Assembly (NCBI RefSeq): GCF_900199545.1
Contig: NZ_LT962671.1
Coordinates: 2,201,508-2,265,507 of the forward strand
Direction: 5' to 3'
Source of the DNA: Raoultibacter massiliensis
GTDB lineage: Bacteria > Actinomycetota > Coriobacteriia > Coriobacteriales > Eggerthellaceae
DNA: 64,000 bases
In this document: piece by piece, positions 16,971 through 25,770 of the stretch
Layout: every line of letters begins with the position of its first letter
Position numbering within the stretch: position 1 is the first letter of the stretch
Translations under genes and position numbers: made by a program
The notes under the pieces: model-generated
What the model was told of the DNA's origin: nothing
Database searches by the model: none
The model's input: only the letters and a program-made list of their open reading frames with translations

Positions 16971-17133
16971 ATGCACACTTTTCCCCGATCTGTTGCGCTC
17001 GAAGCAACCAGAAGCAACTTCGGGCTTCTTTCGCAGCTAAGCTACGAAAGTTTTCCCAGATCGCTAAAAACAGCGCGACGGAAAGACCCGCAAGATAAGC
17101 CTCAAACGTAACAGATCGGGGAAAAGTGTGCAT
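16971..17133. repeat. 163-bp inverted-repeat element, copy 2
   Basis: The ends 16971-16994 and 17110-17133 are perfect 24-base inverted repeats, outward end ATGCACACTTTTCCCC. Inside is a near-palindrome CTTTCGCAGCTAAGCTACG around 17025-17050. Size, position between convergent genes and the left boundary AATATGCACA match the element at 5667-5826, although the inner sequences differ. The rest of this roughly 600-base gap (16734-17353) holds two hairpins just after the flavoprotein and a G+C-rich stretch before rlmH; I see no gene in it. Confidence 0.8.
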
Positions 17134-17353
17134 TCTGGCCTCCGACCAGAGGTGCGGCAGGAATCTTGAAGATAGGTTCAAGAGGAATATCGCACCCCGA
17201 TCCCTGGCACAAAAGTGAGTTTTGGCATGGTTTTTTCGACGGAAGCCCGTAGCTATTTAACATCTCGCACGGTCGCGCGCCTGCGCCCCTCGCACGACGT
17301 CCGCGCCCGCGCTCGCCGCATTCGCACCCGCGCGGCAAGCGGCGCGAGGTGCT

Positions 17354-17827
17354 CTACTTATGATACGGCTCCCCGCGCGATATCTTGAAGGCGCGATACA
17401 CCTGCTCGAGCAAGACCACGCGGGCCAGGTTATGAGGCAATGTGATCGGGCCGAACGACATCTGCTCGTTTGCGCGCGCTCGCACGGCGTCGCTCACCCC
17501 ATCGGAGCCGCCGATGATGAACGCGATGTCGCTTTTGCCCGAAAGCGCCAGATCATCCAATCGGCGGGCGAAACCCTCGCTCGAGCGCTCTTTGCCCTCA
17601 ATGGCGAGCAGAATCGCATGGCTCCCTTCGGGAACCGCAACAAGAATCGCCGCCCCTTCCCTCTCGCGGGAAGCGTCCACTCCCCCCGCCTTAGCAGGAT
17701 CGATATCGGAGATCTCGCGAATCTCGACCTTCGCATACGCCTTCAGCCGTTTGAGGTATTCGCTGCACGCATCGGCCCAGAAGCGCTCTTTGAGCTTTCC
17801 TACCGCAACAACGGTGATCCTGATCAT
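17354..17827 (-). CDS. rlmH: 23S rRNA (pseudouridine-1915-N3)-methyltransferase RlmH
   Basis: A 157-residue SPOUT-class methyltransferase that modifies pseudouridine 1915 in helix 69 of 23S rRNA using S-adenosylmethionine. Full length for the family, with the start MIRITVVAVGKLKE, the cofactor loop FIIGGSDGVSD and the C-terminal HNLARVVLLEQVYRAFKI ... PYHK, which is almost diagnostic. Its ATG overlaps the stop of the upstream LuxR gene (ATGA), so it seems translationally coupled to a membrane regulator, an unusual partner for a housekeeping gene. rlmH is followed by a G+C-rich gap and inverted-repeat element. Confidence 0.97.
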   Translation of the reverse strand: MIRITVVAVGKLKERFWADACSEYLKRLKAYAKVEIREISDIDPAKAGGVDASREREGAAILVAVPEGSHAILLAIEGKERSSEGFARRLDDLALSGKSDIAFIIGGSDGVSDAVRARANEQMSFGPITLPHNLARVVLLEQVYRAFKISRGEPYHK

Positions 17828-19263
17828 GACTGGTTCACCAAATCGATCAACTCGGCGCGAACATGGATGCCGAGCTTCTGATATATGCTCTTGACATGGG
17901 ATTTCACCGTGTTCTCCGATACGAACAGCTTTTCGGAGATGACCGGCATGGTGTAACCCTGGGCAAGCAGCTTGAATATCTCGGTTTCGCGTGGCGTAAA
18001 CTGATGCGCCGCGGCGATTTCATCGCAGCGAGAAGCGAGCGCCTCTTCGGGAGTGAGCTGCACCGCGGGATCCTCTTCCCTGCTGGCAAGTTTCTTGTCC
18101 TTGAACAGTACCAGCGCGGCCATCAGCAACAGATATACCGACACGAGTGCAACGGTGGTCAGCACGAGATCCCCTTGCTTGAGGGTTTCGGCGTTGACGA
18201 AGCCGACGATCGTGCCGGCAAGCTGTGCGATGTTCGTGCACGCAAGGGCAAGGCCGAACAAAAGCGTCGACGGGAGCTTGGTATCGTGGGCCGAATCGGC
18301 GAGCATGCACCAGAGAATGATGCCCGCCACCATAGCCCCCAGCTGAGCGAACGCGTTCACGATACCGCCCGCCGCATTCCATATAAGCGGCAGCAGCAGA
18401 AAGCCCGCTGCGGAGAGCGGCAGGGCGAACGCGTAGATCCTGCCGACGTTGAGCGGCTTTTTTATAAGCAGAGCGGGAAGCAGCAAGCACAGCACGGCAA
18501 TGGCGCTGGTAAACAAAGAGGTCTGCTGAAACGATTCGAGTGGAATTTCGTTCTGCCCCGAAATTTGAAGCATAAGGCCGCTCATGAAACACAGGATGAC
18601 CGTCCCGAGCACGGGATGCCAGAGCCCCCTGATCGCGCCGCCGAACACCGGGCGCGAATACTCGGCCTCTACAGGCGGCCGCGCATCGAGCGACTTTTTC
18701 GCGAACGCAGCCGAAACGACGAAGAGAATCGTCGCAAGGGGCAAGACGACGGGAGCGGGCACGAACGTGACCGCAAAGTAGAAAACCAAGCTCACCGCAT
18801 TGCACAGCACGACAAAAAGATACACCGCACGCAGCGTCAGCGTTGAAGAGAATCGCGCCCACATGAGCGTGATGAGAGCATCCCCCGCCCCAAGGAACAC
18901 GCCGCCCAGAAGAAGCCAGGGGGCGAACATGTCGACCGAAACCGCGGAGGAGAACTGAAACACCATCGCCGCCACGATGAAGCCGACGATTCCGACGCCG
19001 ATCGTCACCAGAGAGGACACCGCACTCGACAAACGCAGGAACCGACGGGCGAGCAATGCGCATGCAAGATACACGACGATGCGCGCCGCCATTGCACCCA
19101 TCGAGAACAAAACCCCAACGTCGTATCCAAGCGAACCAGCCGAAGAAAGCACCGTTGCCGAATGAAACGCCATGAAACTGAAAACGAGATAGAGCGCATA
19201 CCCGCCGAAGAAAACCACGTCGCGCAGACGCAGGCTCCTGGCGATATCGACCACGTATCCCAT
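17824..19263 (-). CDS. Membrane-bound LuxR-family regulator
   Basis: A 479-residue protein with about twelve hydrophobic segments and a C-terminal LuxR domain (FTPRETEIFKLLAQGYTM, SEKLFVSENTVKSHVKSIYQ). The start I use (MGYVVDIARS) has AAGGGAG just upstream; two in-frame ATGs 6 and 8 codons earlier lie right after a TATACT -10-like box, so a leaderless longer form is possible. It is divergent from the Tat flavoprotein at 19551 and overlaps rlmH downstream by four bases. A perfect dyad in the divergent gap may be its operator. Likely regulates the flavoprotein; ligand unknown. Confidence 0.92.
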   Translation of the reverse strand: MGYVVDIARSLRLRDVVFFGGYALYLVFSFMAFHSATVLSSAGSLGYDVGVLFSMGAMAARIVVYLACALLARRFLRLSSAVSSLVTIGVGIVGFIVAAMVFQFSSAVSVDMFAPWLLLGGVFLGAGDALITLMWARFSSTLTLRAVYLFVVLCNAVSLVFYFAVTFVPAPVVLPLATILFVVSAAFAKKSLDARPPVEAEYSRPVFGGAIRGLWHPVLGTVILCFMSGLMLQISGQNEIPLESFQQTSLFTSAIAVLCLLLPALLIKKPLNVGRIYAFALPLSAAGFLLLPLIWNAAGGIVNAFAQLGAMVAGIILWCMLADSAHDTKLPSTLLFGLALACTNIAQLAGTIVGFVNAETLKQGDLVLTTVALVSVYLLLMAALVLFKDKKLASREEDPAVQLTPEEALASRCDEIAAAHQFTPRETEIFKLLAQGYTMPVISEKLFVSENTVKSHVKSIYQKLGIHVRAELIDLVNQS

Positions 19264-19339
19264 TCGGCTCCCTTCTCCCATCCGCATAGTATATCGGTTT
19301 GCCGCGCCTCCGCACGTTGCAACCTGTCAACGAGTTATC

Positions 19340-19360
19340 GGGTATCATCTAGAGATACCC
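19340..19360. promoter_or_regulatory. Perfect dyad GGGTATC-N7-GATACCC, LuxR operator candidate
   Basis: The 7-base arms are exact inverted repeats with a 7-base spacer. The dyad lies in the 287-base gap between the divergent LuxR and flavoprotein genes, 77 bases from the LuxR start. The GGGTnnC half-site resembles GGGTTAC in the other LuxR/flavoprotein gap at 14656-14679. Confidence 0.5.
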
Positions 19361-19550
19361 TACATTTTACCAGTTCAGAAGCTCATTTTTAATCGCCTCA
19401 CCAGAATCAGGTGGGATGCGTTTTAACGTTTTTCGGAAAAATCACCAGCGAACTAGTGATGAAAAAGCACTCGCACATCCGTAATGTGCACCTCATCCGG
19501 AAGCCAAAAAGTGAGCTTCCACGACCCATAATGTATCTGGAGGGAGAATT

Positions 19551-21347
19551 ATGGACAACGCTAAACTAAGTCGACGCGCGTTTCTCGGACTGGGCGCCAC
19601 CGCGGCCGTTGCCGCCGGTGCCGCAGGCCTCGTAGGGTGCGCCCCCGCATCGAACGCCGAATCCGGCAAGACCGACGCTGCCGCTGACGGAACCGCGCAA
19701 GGCGGCGCCGCGTCCGGCAAGCCGGCGGATTTCACGCCGAACTTCATGTCGGCGCCGAGCGTTCCGACCGACATCAAGGAAACGAAAGACTGCGACGTGC
19801 TCGTCATCGGACTCGGCCTCTCGGGTTGCGCCGCCGCAAAGGCTGCCGCCGAAGAGGGCGCTAAAGTCATCGCCGTCGAGAAGGCCGCCGAGCTTTCCGC
19901 CGTTTCCATGGCCGGCGACTTCGGAGTCGTCGGTTCGCAGATTCAGAAGGACCTCGGCATCGAATGGGCAGGCAAAGACGTCATCGTCAACCAGCTCATG
20001 AAAGACATGTGCTATCGCCCGACCCCCGATTTCCTCGGCTACTGGTACGATCACTCCGGCGAGGACTTCGACTGGCTCATCGAAGGAGCTGATTTCGAGG
20101 TGCTCACGAGCACGGCAGCCGATCAGCAGACCGACAAGCCCAACTACATCCGCCCGAAGTGCTTCCCCGCGCTCGAAGGCTACGACTACACGACCGAGTA
20201 CTATCCCTATTTCCACGGCACCATCACCACGAACCCGAACATGCAGTGGACGCTTGACGCCGCAGCCGCGAAAGCCGAAGAGCTGGGCGCCGAGCTGATC
20301 TACTCGACCTGGGGAGAACAGCTTATCGTGGACAACGGCAAGGTCACCGGCGCCTACGTGCACGACAAGGATGGCAACTACACGCAGATCAACGCCAAAT
20401 CCGTCGTGCTTGCCACGGGCGACTGGGGCAACAACCAGGATATGCGCGATTATTTCATTCCCTGGGCCAACGAGTTCGTGAGCTTCTACACCACGATGGA
20501 CGCCGCGGGCACCATCGGCAACACCGGCGACGGTCACCTGATGGGTCTGTGGGCCGGAAGCCACATGGAGCTCGGTCCCCACGCTCCGATGACGCACCAC
20601 ATGGGCGGCCCCCTCGGCGTCGACGGCTACCTGCAACTCGACATCAACGGCAACCGCTTCATGAACGAAGATATCCCGGGGCAGAACATCGCCGATCAGC
20701 TTTCGCGCGTTCCCGTGGGCACCAACCCGCTCACCGGGCAAGAAGACCTGCGCTCCTGGCAGATCTTCGACAGCAAGTGGCCCGATGAGATCGCCCACAT
20801 GCCCGACGGCCACGGCTACGTGAACCACTTCATCCCCGAAGATCAGATCGACCAGTATCAGACCGTGCTCGCGGGCTTCGGGCTGGGATACACCACCAAG
20901 GAAATGGTCGAAGGAACCCAGGGGCTGATCAAGGCCGATACGATCGAAGACCTGGCAAGCCAGATGGGCCTCGACGTTGCAACGGTGCAAGCCTCCATCG
21001 ACCGCTACAACGAGATGTGCGCCGCAGGCCATGACAGCGATTTCGGCAAGGATCCCCGTCGCCTGTTCCCCATATCCGAGCCGCCGTTTTTCGCGTATCC
21101 GTTTGGCAGCGCCGGCATGCTCGTGCTCATGGGCGGCCTCGAAGTCAACAAGAAGCTCCAGCCCCTCAACGACGCGGGCGAGCCGATCGAGGGCCTCTAC
21201 GCAACCGGCAACGTCCAGGGCGGCCGCTACCTCGTCGAGTATCCCGTCACCGTTGCGGGCATCTCGCTCGGCACCGCGCTTTCCTTCGGACGCCTTGCCG
21301 GCATGAACGCCGCCGGAAAGGACATCGAAGCGACCACCCAGGCGTAA
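19551..21347 (+). CDS. Tat-exported FAD-dependent reductase (FAD_binding_2 family)
   Basis: A 598-residue exported flavoprotein. The Tat signal LSRRAFLGLGATAAVAAG is followed by a Cys in LVGCAP that may be lipid-modified. A linker rich in Ala, Gly and Ser leads to the FAD domain (CDVLVIGLGLSGCAAAKAA at about residue 83). No FMN-binding domain and no haem motif. The C-terminal FAD block GGRYLVEYPVTVAGISLGTA differs from fumarate reductases and matches the protein at 33195-34991 (NRYIVNYATPLSGMSLG), so these two form one subfamily. It has GGAGGGAG before the ATG. Divergent from LuxR at 17824; substrate unknown. Confidence 0.9.
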   Translation: MDNAKLSRRAFLGLGATAAVAAGAAGLVGCAPASNAESGKTDAAADGTAQGGAASGKPADFTPNFMSAPSVPTDIKETKDCDVLVIGLGLSGCAAAKAAAEEGAKVIAVEKAAELSAVSMAGDFGVVGSQIQKDLGIEWAGKDVIVNQLMKDMCYRPTPDFLGYWYDHSGEDFDWLIEGADFEVLTSTAADQQTDKPNYIRPKCFPALEGYDYTTEYYPYFHGTITTNPNMQWTLDAAAAKAEELGAELIYSTWGEQLIVDNGKVTGAYVHDKDGNYTQINAKSVVLATGDWGNNQDMRDYFIPWANEFVSFYTTMDAAGTIGNTGDGHLMGLWAGSHMELGPHAPMTHHMGGPLGVDGYLQLDINGNRFMNEDIPGQNIADQLSRVPVGTNPLTGQEDLRSWQIFDSKWPDEIAHMPDGHGYVNHFIPEDQIDQYQTVLAGFGLGYTTKEMVEGTQGLIKADTIEDLASQMGLDVATVQASIDRYNEMCAAGHDSDFGKDPRRLFPISEPPFFAYPFGSAGMLVLMGGLEVNKKLQPLNDAGEPIEGLYATGNVQGGRYLVEYPVTVAGISLGTALSFGRLAGMNAAGKDIEATTQA

Positions 21348-21386
21348 AGCCCGCTGGCACGCTTCGGATCGCAATCCGAAAACGCA

Positions 21387-21419
21387 AGAGCCGAAGCCGA
21401 TATCTGAGGCTTCGGCTCT
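21387..21419 (+). terminator. Hairpin terminator after flavoprotein gene
   Basis: Perfect 12-base stem AGAGCCGAAGCC / GGCTTCGGCTCT, 9-base loop, 40 bases after the stop codon. T-run is poor. Confidence 0.6.
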
Positions 21420-21592
21420 CCCTCGAAGCTCCGGCGCCGATCGCCGATCGGGTTGCGCCGGAGCTTTCCGTTTGCCCTCGCGGCCTCCGCCGGGCAAGCC
21501 CTTCGCTGCATTCACCCGACAGGCGATCGTGGTAGTATGGTTCCCATACGAAACGAGCGTGCTGTTTTCTTGAAAGCAGGGAGAAGGCCGCC

Positions 21593-24334
21593 ATGGGCTG
21601 CGCGAATACAACCATCATCGACGGTCGCACATTGGCTGCAACCAAATTCGAGGCTCCACCGGTTCCGAGCGACCTGGTTGCTCGCACCTCCCTGATCGAG
21701 CGATTGTCCGATTACGCGGACAAAAAGGCCATCATGGCGATCGCTCCGAGCGGATTCGGGAAAACAACGCTGCTTTCATCGTGGAAATCAATCATCGAAT
21801 CGCAAGCCGGCCAACCGAGCGTATCCTGGCTGACCCTCGACGAGATAGACAACGACCCCGCCCGCTTCTGGAACTATCTCGTTGCCGCCCTCGAACCTTT
21901 CGCCCCCGGCTTCAGGAGCCTTACGGCAAATGCGCTCTCTTCGAACGCCGACAAGGGTGACGACTACTTCGTCGATGCGATAATAAACGGCCTCGCAGCC
22001 GCACATCGCAAAGCGAACGAGGCCTCATGGGTGCTGATCATCGATGACTATCACGTCATCGACAACCCCGAGATACACGCTTCGTTCAAGTACTTCCTGC
22101 GCAACGCGCCTCGCAGCCTGCGCATTGCGATCAGCAGCAGAACCATCCCGCCCCTCTCCACCGAATCGCTTATCGCACGCGGCCAAATCCTCGCGATCGA
22201 CCACAACGACCTGCGATTCGACAAAGACGAGGCCGAGCTTCTTTTTTCTCCGAGCGATCAGGAGAAAAACTCGCCCGGGTTCAGAGACGAGTTCGAGCGC
22301 CTCTACGAGACCGTCAACGGATGGCCTGCCGGCGTTCGGCTTGCATCGGCAGCTCTCAAAGCCCACGAAAACCCGATCGGCATCCTGCCCGATCCCAGCG
22401 CCTTCCACAGCTCTCCGGTCGCGTTCCTGGTAGACGACCTGCTTGCAGCGCTGCCTTCGCCGAGCAGGGATTTCCTTGTCAGCACATCGTTTTTGCGCAA
22501 GATGTGCGCGCCGCTGTGCGACTACGTGCTCGAGCGCTCCGACAGCGAAACCGTAATCGAAGCGCTGCAGAGAGAGAACCTCGTTCTCGAGCCCCTTGCG
22601 CGCGGCAACGGCTGGTTCGCCTATCGATCCCCCTGGGCGGAAGCCCTTAGAAAAGCCTTTTCCCGATGCGATCTATCCGAACAGAAGCGGTTCCATGCCC
22701 GCGCGAGCAACTGGTTCGAACGGTACAACATGCCAGGCGACGCGCTTGCTCACGCCTGCGCATCGAAAGAATGGGATCGCGTCGCCTGGCTTATCGAGAA
22801 GAATTACATGGCATTCGCGAACCAGAGCAGATTCAAGCTCCTGTCAAAGGCGCTGCAAAACCTGCCGAGGTCTCATTTCAGCTCGAGTCCCCGCATCAAT
22901 CTCGCGCAAGCTTTTGCGCTGATCGGCTCGGACAGCCCGCAGGAGGCGCTCTATTACGTGCACGTTGCCGAACGACTGCTGTCCGTCAACGGGTCGGCCT
23001 ACCGCGATTCGGACCGCGATCGGCTCCGCGCTGAATGCCTTGCCCTGAAAGCGACCTGCGCCGGACAGAGCGGCAAAGTGGTCGAGGGAAAAAGCATCAT
23101 CGACAAGCTGCCGAAAGAGGGCATCGGCGACGATCGGTTTCTCAGGAGCTGGGTATACACCGCTGCAGGGGCCTCGGCAGCGCGTGCGAAAAACCCCGGC
23201 GAAGCCATATCCATACTGCGGGAATGCGTGACGGTTGCAAAGAGCGCCGGCAACGTCACGTCGTACTTGATCAACCTTTACTTTCTCGCACGGCACTACA
23301 TCGACATCGGCGCCCTTGCGCTTGCCGAAGAGGTCGGGCTGAAAGCGGCGTCCCACCGGGGCGCCTTCGACACCAAGCAAAACATCTTAACGCAGCTCGG
23401 CAACGTGATCATCGGCATGATCTTCTACAAGCGCGGCGATTTCGACCGCGCCGTCGAGGTACTCGACGAGAGCAGGCGCATCCTTTCGCGCAGCAAAGGG
23501 ACCGAATTCTACATCGATGCAGCTATCGCGCTCGCCCTGGTTCAAAGATCGCGCGGCGAGTACACCGCCAGCCAGGCGACTTTGCATGAGGCGATCGGCT
23601 CCGGCGGAGAAAAGCAGGCGAAGCGTTCCGTGCTCGTTGCCAGCGCATACCTCGCCCGCATTCAGCTCGATGCGGGGCAGAAGGCCTCCGCTTACCGGTG
23701 GATGATCGACTGCGATGTTTCCGCAGACGACGAAGACGGCACCCTTGCAGACCTTGTGGTGCTCGCGCGAGCGCGGGTCAAGCATGCGTACGGAAAAACC
23801 GATGAGGCTCTCGCCGATCTGAACAGCCTGATAGCCGACTCCTCCGAAACCCGAAAAAACGGAACGCTTCTTTCCGCACTTGTCTACCGGGCCATGATCC
23901 TCGGAGCATCGGGGCGCAAAGACAGCGCGCTCGCGTCCATGCGCACCGCACTCGAACTCGCTTCGGAAGAACGCATCATTCAACCGTTTCTCGACGAGGG
24001 ATCCCCGATCATTCCTTTGCTTGAACGCTTTCCAAAGAGCAGCGCTCTGCCCGAGCAGGAGCGCGAACTCGCGCGAACCATCGCCGACCGCGTACGAAAC
24101 GCGCAAGCCCCCGATCCGCAATGGCTGTCGGCCAAAGCGGTTTCCCCTCTCACCGAAAGGGAATCCGATGTATGCAAGCTTCTCGTCGCAGGCTACAGCA
24201 ACAAGGAAGTCGCCCGATCGCTCGGCATATCCGAAAACACCGCGCACACCCATCGAAGCAGCATCTACGCCAAACTCGGCGTCAGCAACCGGAAAGGCCT
24301 CGTAGAGGCTGCCGGCAAGCTCCTGCTCACGTGA
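21593..24334 (+). CDS. MalT-like LuxR-family ATP-dependent regulator
   Basis: A 913-residue LAL/MalT-type activator. It has a Walker A motif (APSGFGKTTL, residues 51-60), a Walker B stretch (SWVLIIDDYHVID near 145), a winged-helix and TPR-like sensor region through the middle, and a C-terminal LuxR DNA-binding domain (PLTERESDVCKLLVAGYSN, GISENTAHTHRSSIYAKLGV). Proteins of this type are signal-transduction ATPases that oligomerise on inducer binding and activate nearby promoters. Ribosome site GGGAGAAGG. Its 3' end overlaps the convergent MFS gene by 8 bases; target genes are not obvious from the context. Confidence 0.93.
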   Translation: MGCANTTIIDGRTLAATKFEAPPVPSDLVARTSLIERLSDYADKKAIMAIAPSGFGKTTLLSSWKSIIESQAGQPSVSWLTLDEIDNDPARFWNYLVAALEPFAPGFRSLTANALSSNADKGDDYFVDAIINGLAAAHRKANEASWVLIIDDYHVIDNPEIHASFKYFLRNAPRSLRIAISSRTIPPLSTESLIARGQILAIDHNDLRFDKDEAELLFSPSDQEKNSPGFRDEFERLYETVNGWPAGVRLASAALKAHENPIGILPDPSAFHSSPVAFLVDDLLAALPSPSRDFLVSTSFLRKMCAPLCDYVLERSDSETVIEALQRENLVLEPLARGNGWFAYRSPWAEALRKAFSRCDLSEQKRFHARASNWFERYNMPGDALAHACASKEWDRVAWLIEKNYMAFANQSRFKLLSKALQNLPRSHFSSSPRINLAQAFALIGSDSPQEALYYVHVAERLLSVNGSAYRDSDRDRLRAECLALKATCAGQSGKVVEGKSIIDKLPKEGIGDDRFLRSWVYTAAGASAARAKNPGEAISILRECVTVAKSAGNVTSYLINLYFLARHYIDIGALALAEEVGLKAASHRGAFDTKQNILTQLGNVIIGMIFYKRGDFDRAVEVLDESRRILSRSKGTEFYIDAAIALALVQRSRGEYTASQATLHEAIGSGGEKQAKRSVLVASAYLARIQLDAGQKASAYRWMIDCDVSADDEDGTLADLVVLARARVKHAYGKTDEALADLNSLIADSSETRKNGTLLSALVYRAMILGASGRKDSALASMRTALELASEERIIQPFLDEGSPIIPLLERFPKSSALPEQERELARTIADRVRNAQAPDPQWLSAKAVSPLTERESDVCKLLVAGYSNKEVARSLGISENTAHTHRSSIYAKLGVSNRKGLVEAAGKLLLT

Positions 24335-25655
24335 GGGAAGCAGGCTCGCGCGTCTCCTCCCTGTCTTCGACAAGCTGCCTCGTCGCTTCCCTCTCCATAG
24401 CCACCAGCTGCTTGTTCTTCTTGGCCAGCAGCATGCAAACGGCCGATGCGACGATGAAGAAGATCGCGATGGCGAACGCCCCCGTCCAGCCCAGGGCGCT
24501 TTCCGATACGTTGGCAACCAGAGGAACGCCCACCGCATCCATAACGGGCTTGCCCATGTAGATGATCCCGTAGAGCTGCGCGTAAAATTTCGGTCCGAGG
24601 TACTTTGCCGTGGCCGTCGAAAAGCACACGGTCGAAGAGCTGAGCGCCGCACCGAAGCAGAACCCGCCCACGTAAAGCGCAACCATGTTGCCGCCGCCCA
24701 CGAGTATGATCACGAGCCCCGCTGCGGCAAGGAAGTTGATGAAGGGGTAGGCGAGCCGCGGTCCGATCTTATCGACGACGACACCCGAGGTAAGCTTGCC
24801 GCACACGCCTGCAAATGCAAGGAACGACATAAACGAGCCCGCCGCCGCAAGATCGAGCCCGTTGGCCATGAGGTACGTCGGCATATTCTGGAACGGCCCC
24901 TGCTCTCCGATGCCGATGAGCGCGAAGGCGGCGAACAGCAGCCAGAACGTTCCCGTGCGGAACGCCTGCTTGCGGTTGAGGCCGATCAGCTTCGCCGCAG
25001 CCGCCTGGTCGGCGGTCTGCGCCGCTTCTTCCTCGGTCATGCCGTCGGGAAGAAGCCCCACATCCTGCGGGCGCCATTTGAGGATAAACGCCGAAACGAA
25101 CAGAACCACGAACGAGAGCACGCCCATGACGATGCACGCCATCTGCCAATTGCCGCTCGACGCGAAGAAGGACACGAGGTTGGTCGCCACAAGAGAACCG
25201 GGGAACATCGCGCTCATGATGATGCCCACGGCAAGCCCACGGCTTTTCACGAACCAGTTCGAAGGTATGCCCGAATCGATAACCATGCCGCCGAGGGCGT
25301 TCCCGAAGCCCATGATGAAATACGCGACGTAAAGCATCCACAGCGAATCGAGCGTGCCGATGATGAAGTAACCGCTCGAATAGATGACGGCCGAAAGGAT
25401 AAGCGTCCGCTTGAGACCGATCTTGTCGATGATGTCGCCGACGATCAGGCTTGCGAACCCCACGACGAGCACATACATGGAAAAGCCCATGGCCACCTGC
25501 GTCGGATCGGCTCCGAGCATCTCGGTCAAGGGAACCTTGATCATGCTGAACGAATAAAGGCTGAACCCTTGCGTCACGATAACCGTGATGAAAACGACCA
25601 GCACCATAAACCATCCACGGGCAAAAAACTTGCCGCCCCGCTTTGCTTCCCCCAC
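24327..25655 (-). CDS. MFS transporter, OFA-like
   Basis: A 442-residue major facilitator with 12 hydrophobic segments. YSFSMIKVPLTEMLGADPTQ after TM1, DIIDKIGLKRTLI between TM2 and TM3, and the mirrored VVDKIGPRLAYPF in the second half are typical. The start is GTG with AAGGAGGT five bases upstream. C-terminal end is charged and cytoplasmic. It is convergent with the MalT-like regulator, overlapping its last codons, and may be its target although the orientation gives no shared promoter. Substrate likely a small organic acid. Confidence 0.9.
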   Translation of the reverse strand: MGEAKRGGKFFARGWFMVLVVFITVIVTQGFSLYSFSMIKVPLTEMLGADPTQVAMGFSMYVLVVGFASLIVGDIIDKIGLKRTLILSAVIYSSGYFIIGTLDSLWMLYVAYFIMGFGNALGGMVIDSGIPSNWFVKSRGLAVGIIMSAMFPGSLVATNLVSFFASSGNWQMACIVMGVLSFVVLFVSAFILKWRPQDVGLLPDGMTEEEAAQTADQAAAAKLIGLNRKQAFRTGTFWLLFAAFALIGIGEQGPFQNMPTYLMANGLDLAAAGSFMSFLAFAGVCGKLTSGVVVDKIGPRLAYPFINFLAAAGLVIILVGGGNMVALYVGGFCFGAALSSSTVCFSTATAKYLGPKFYAQLYGIIYMGKPVMDAVGVPLVANVSESALGWTGAFAIAIFFIVASAVCMLLAKKNKQLVAMEREATRQLVEDREETREPASLT

Positions 25656-25770
25656 GGCGGACCTCCTTGAGAACGACCTAGAATGCGATCGCTACTATAG
25701 GTCGATTGCCCGGGATTTCTCTCATCTAGAACAGGTGAGGAAGGCGGGTGAGGCCGCTATGCTCGAACGG

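Noticed and set aside
16966..17181. 71-residue open frame inside the second inverted-repeat element
   Set aside because: It is made by the repeat itself and lacks a ribosome site.
19566..21611. 681-residue open frame on the minus strand, opposite the Tat flavoprotein
   Set aside because: Codon-structure shadow of a G+C-rich gene; the plus-strand frame has Tat signal, FAD motifs and ribosome site, the other has none.
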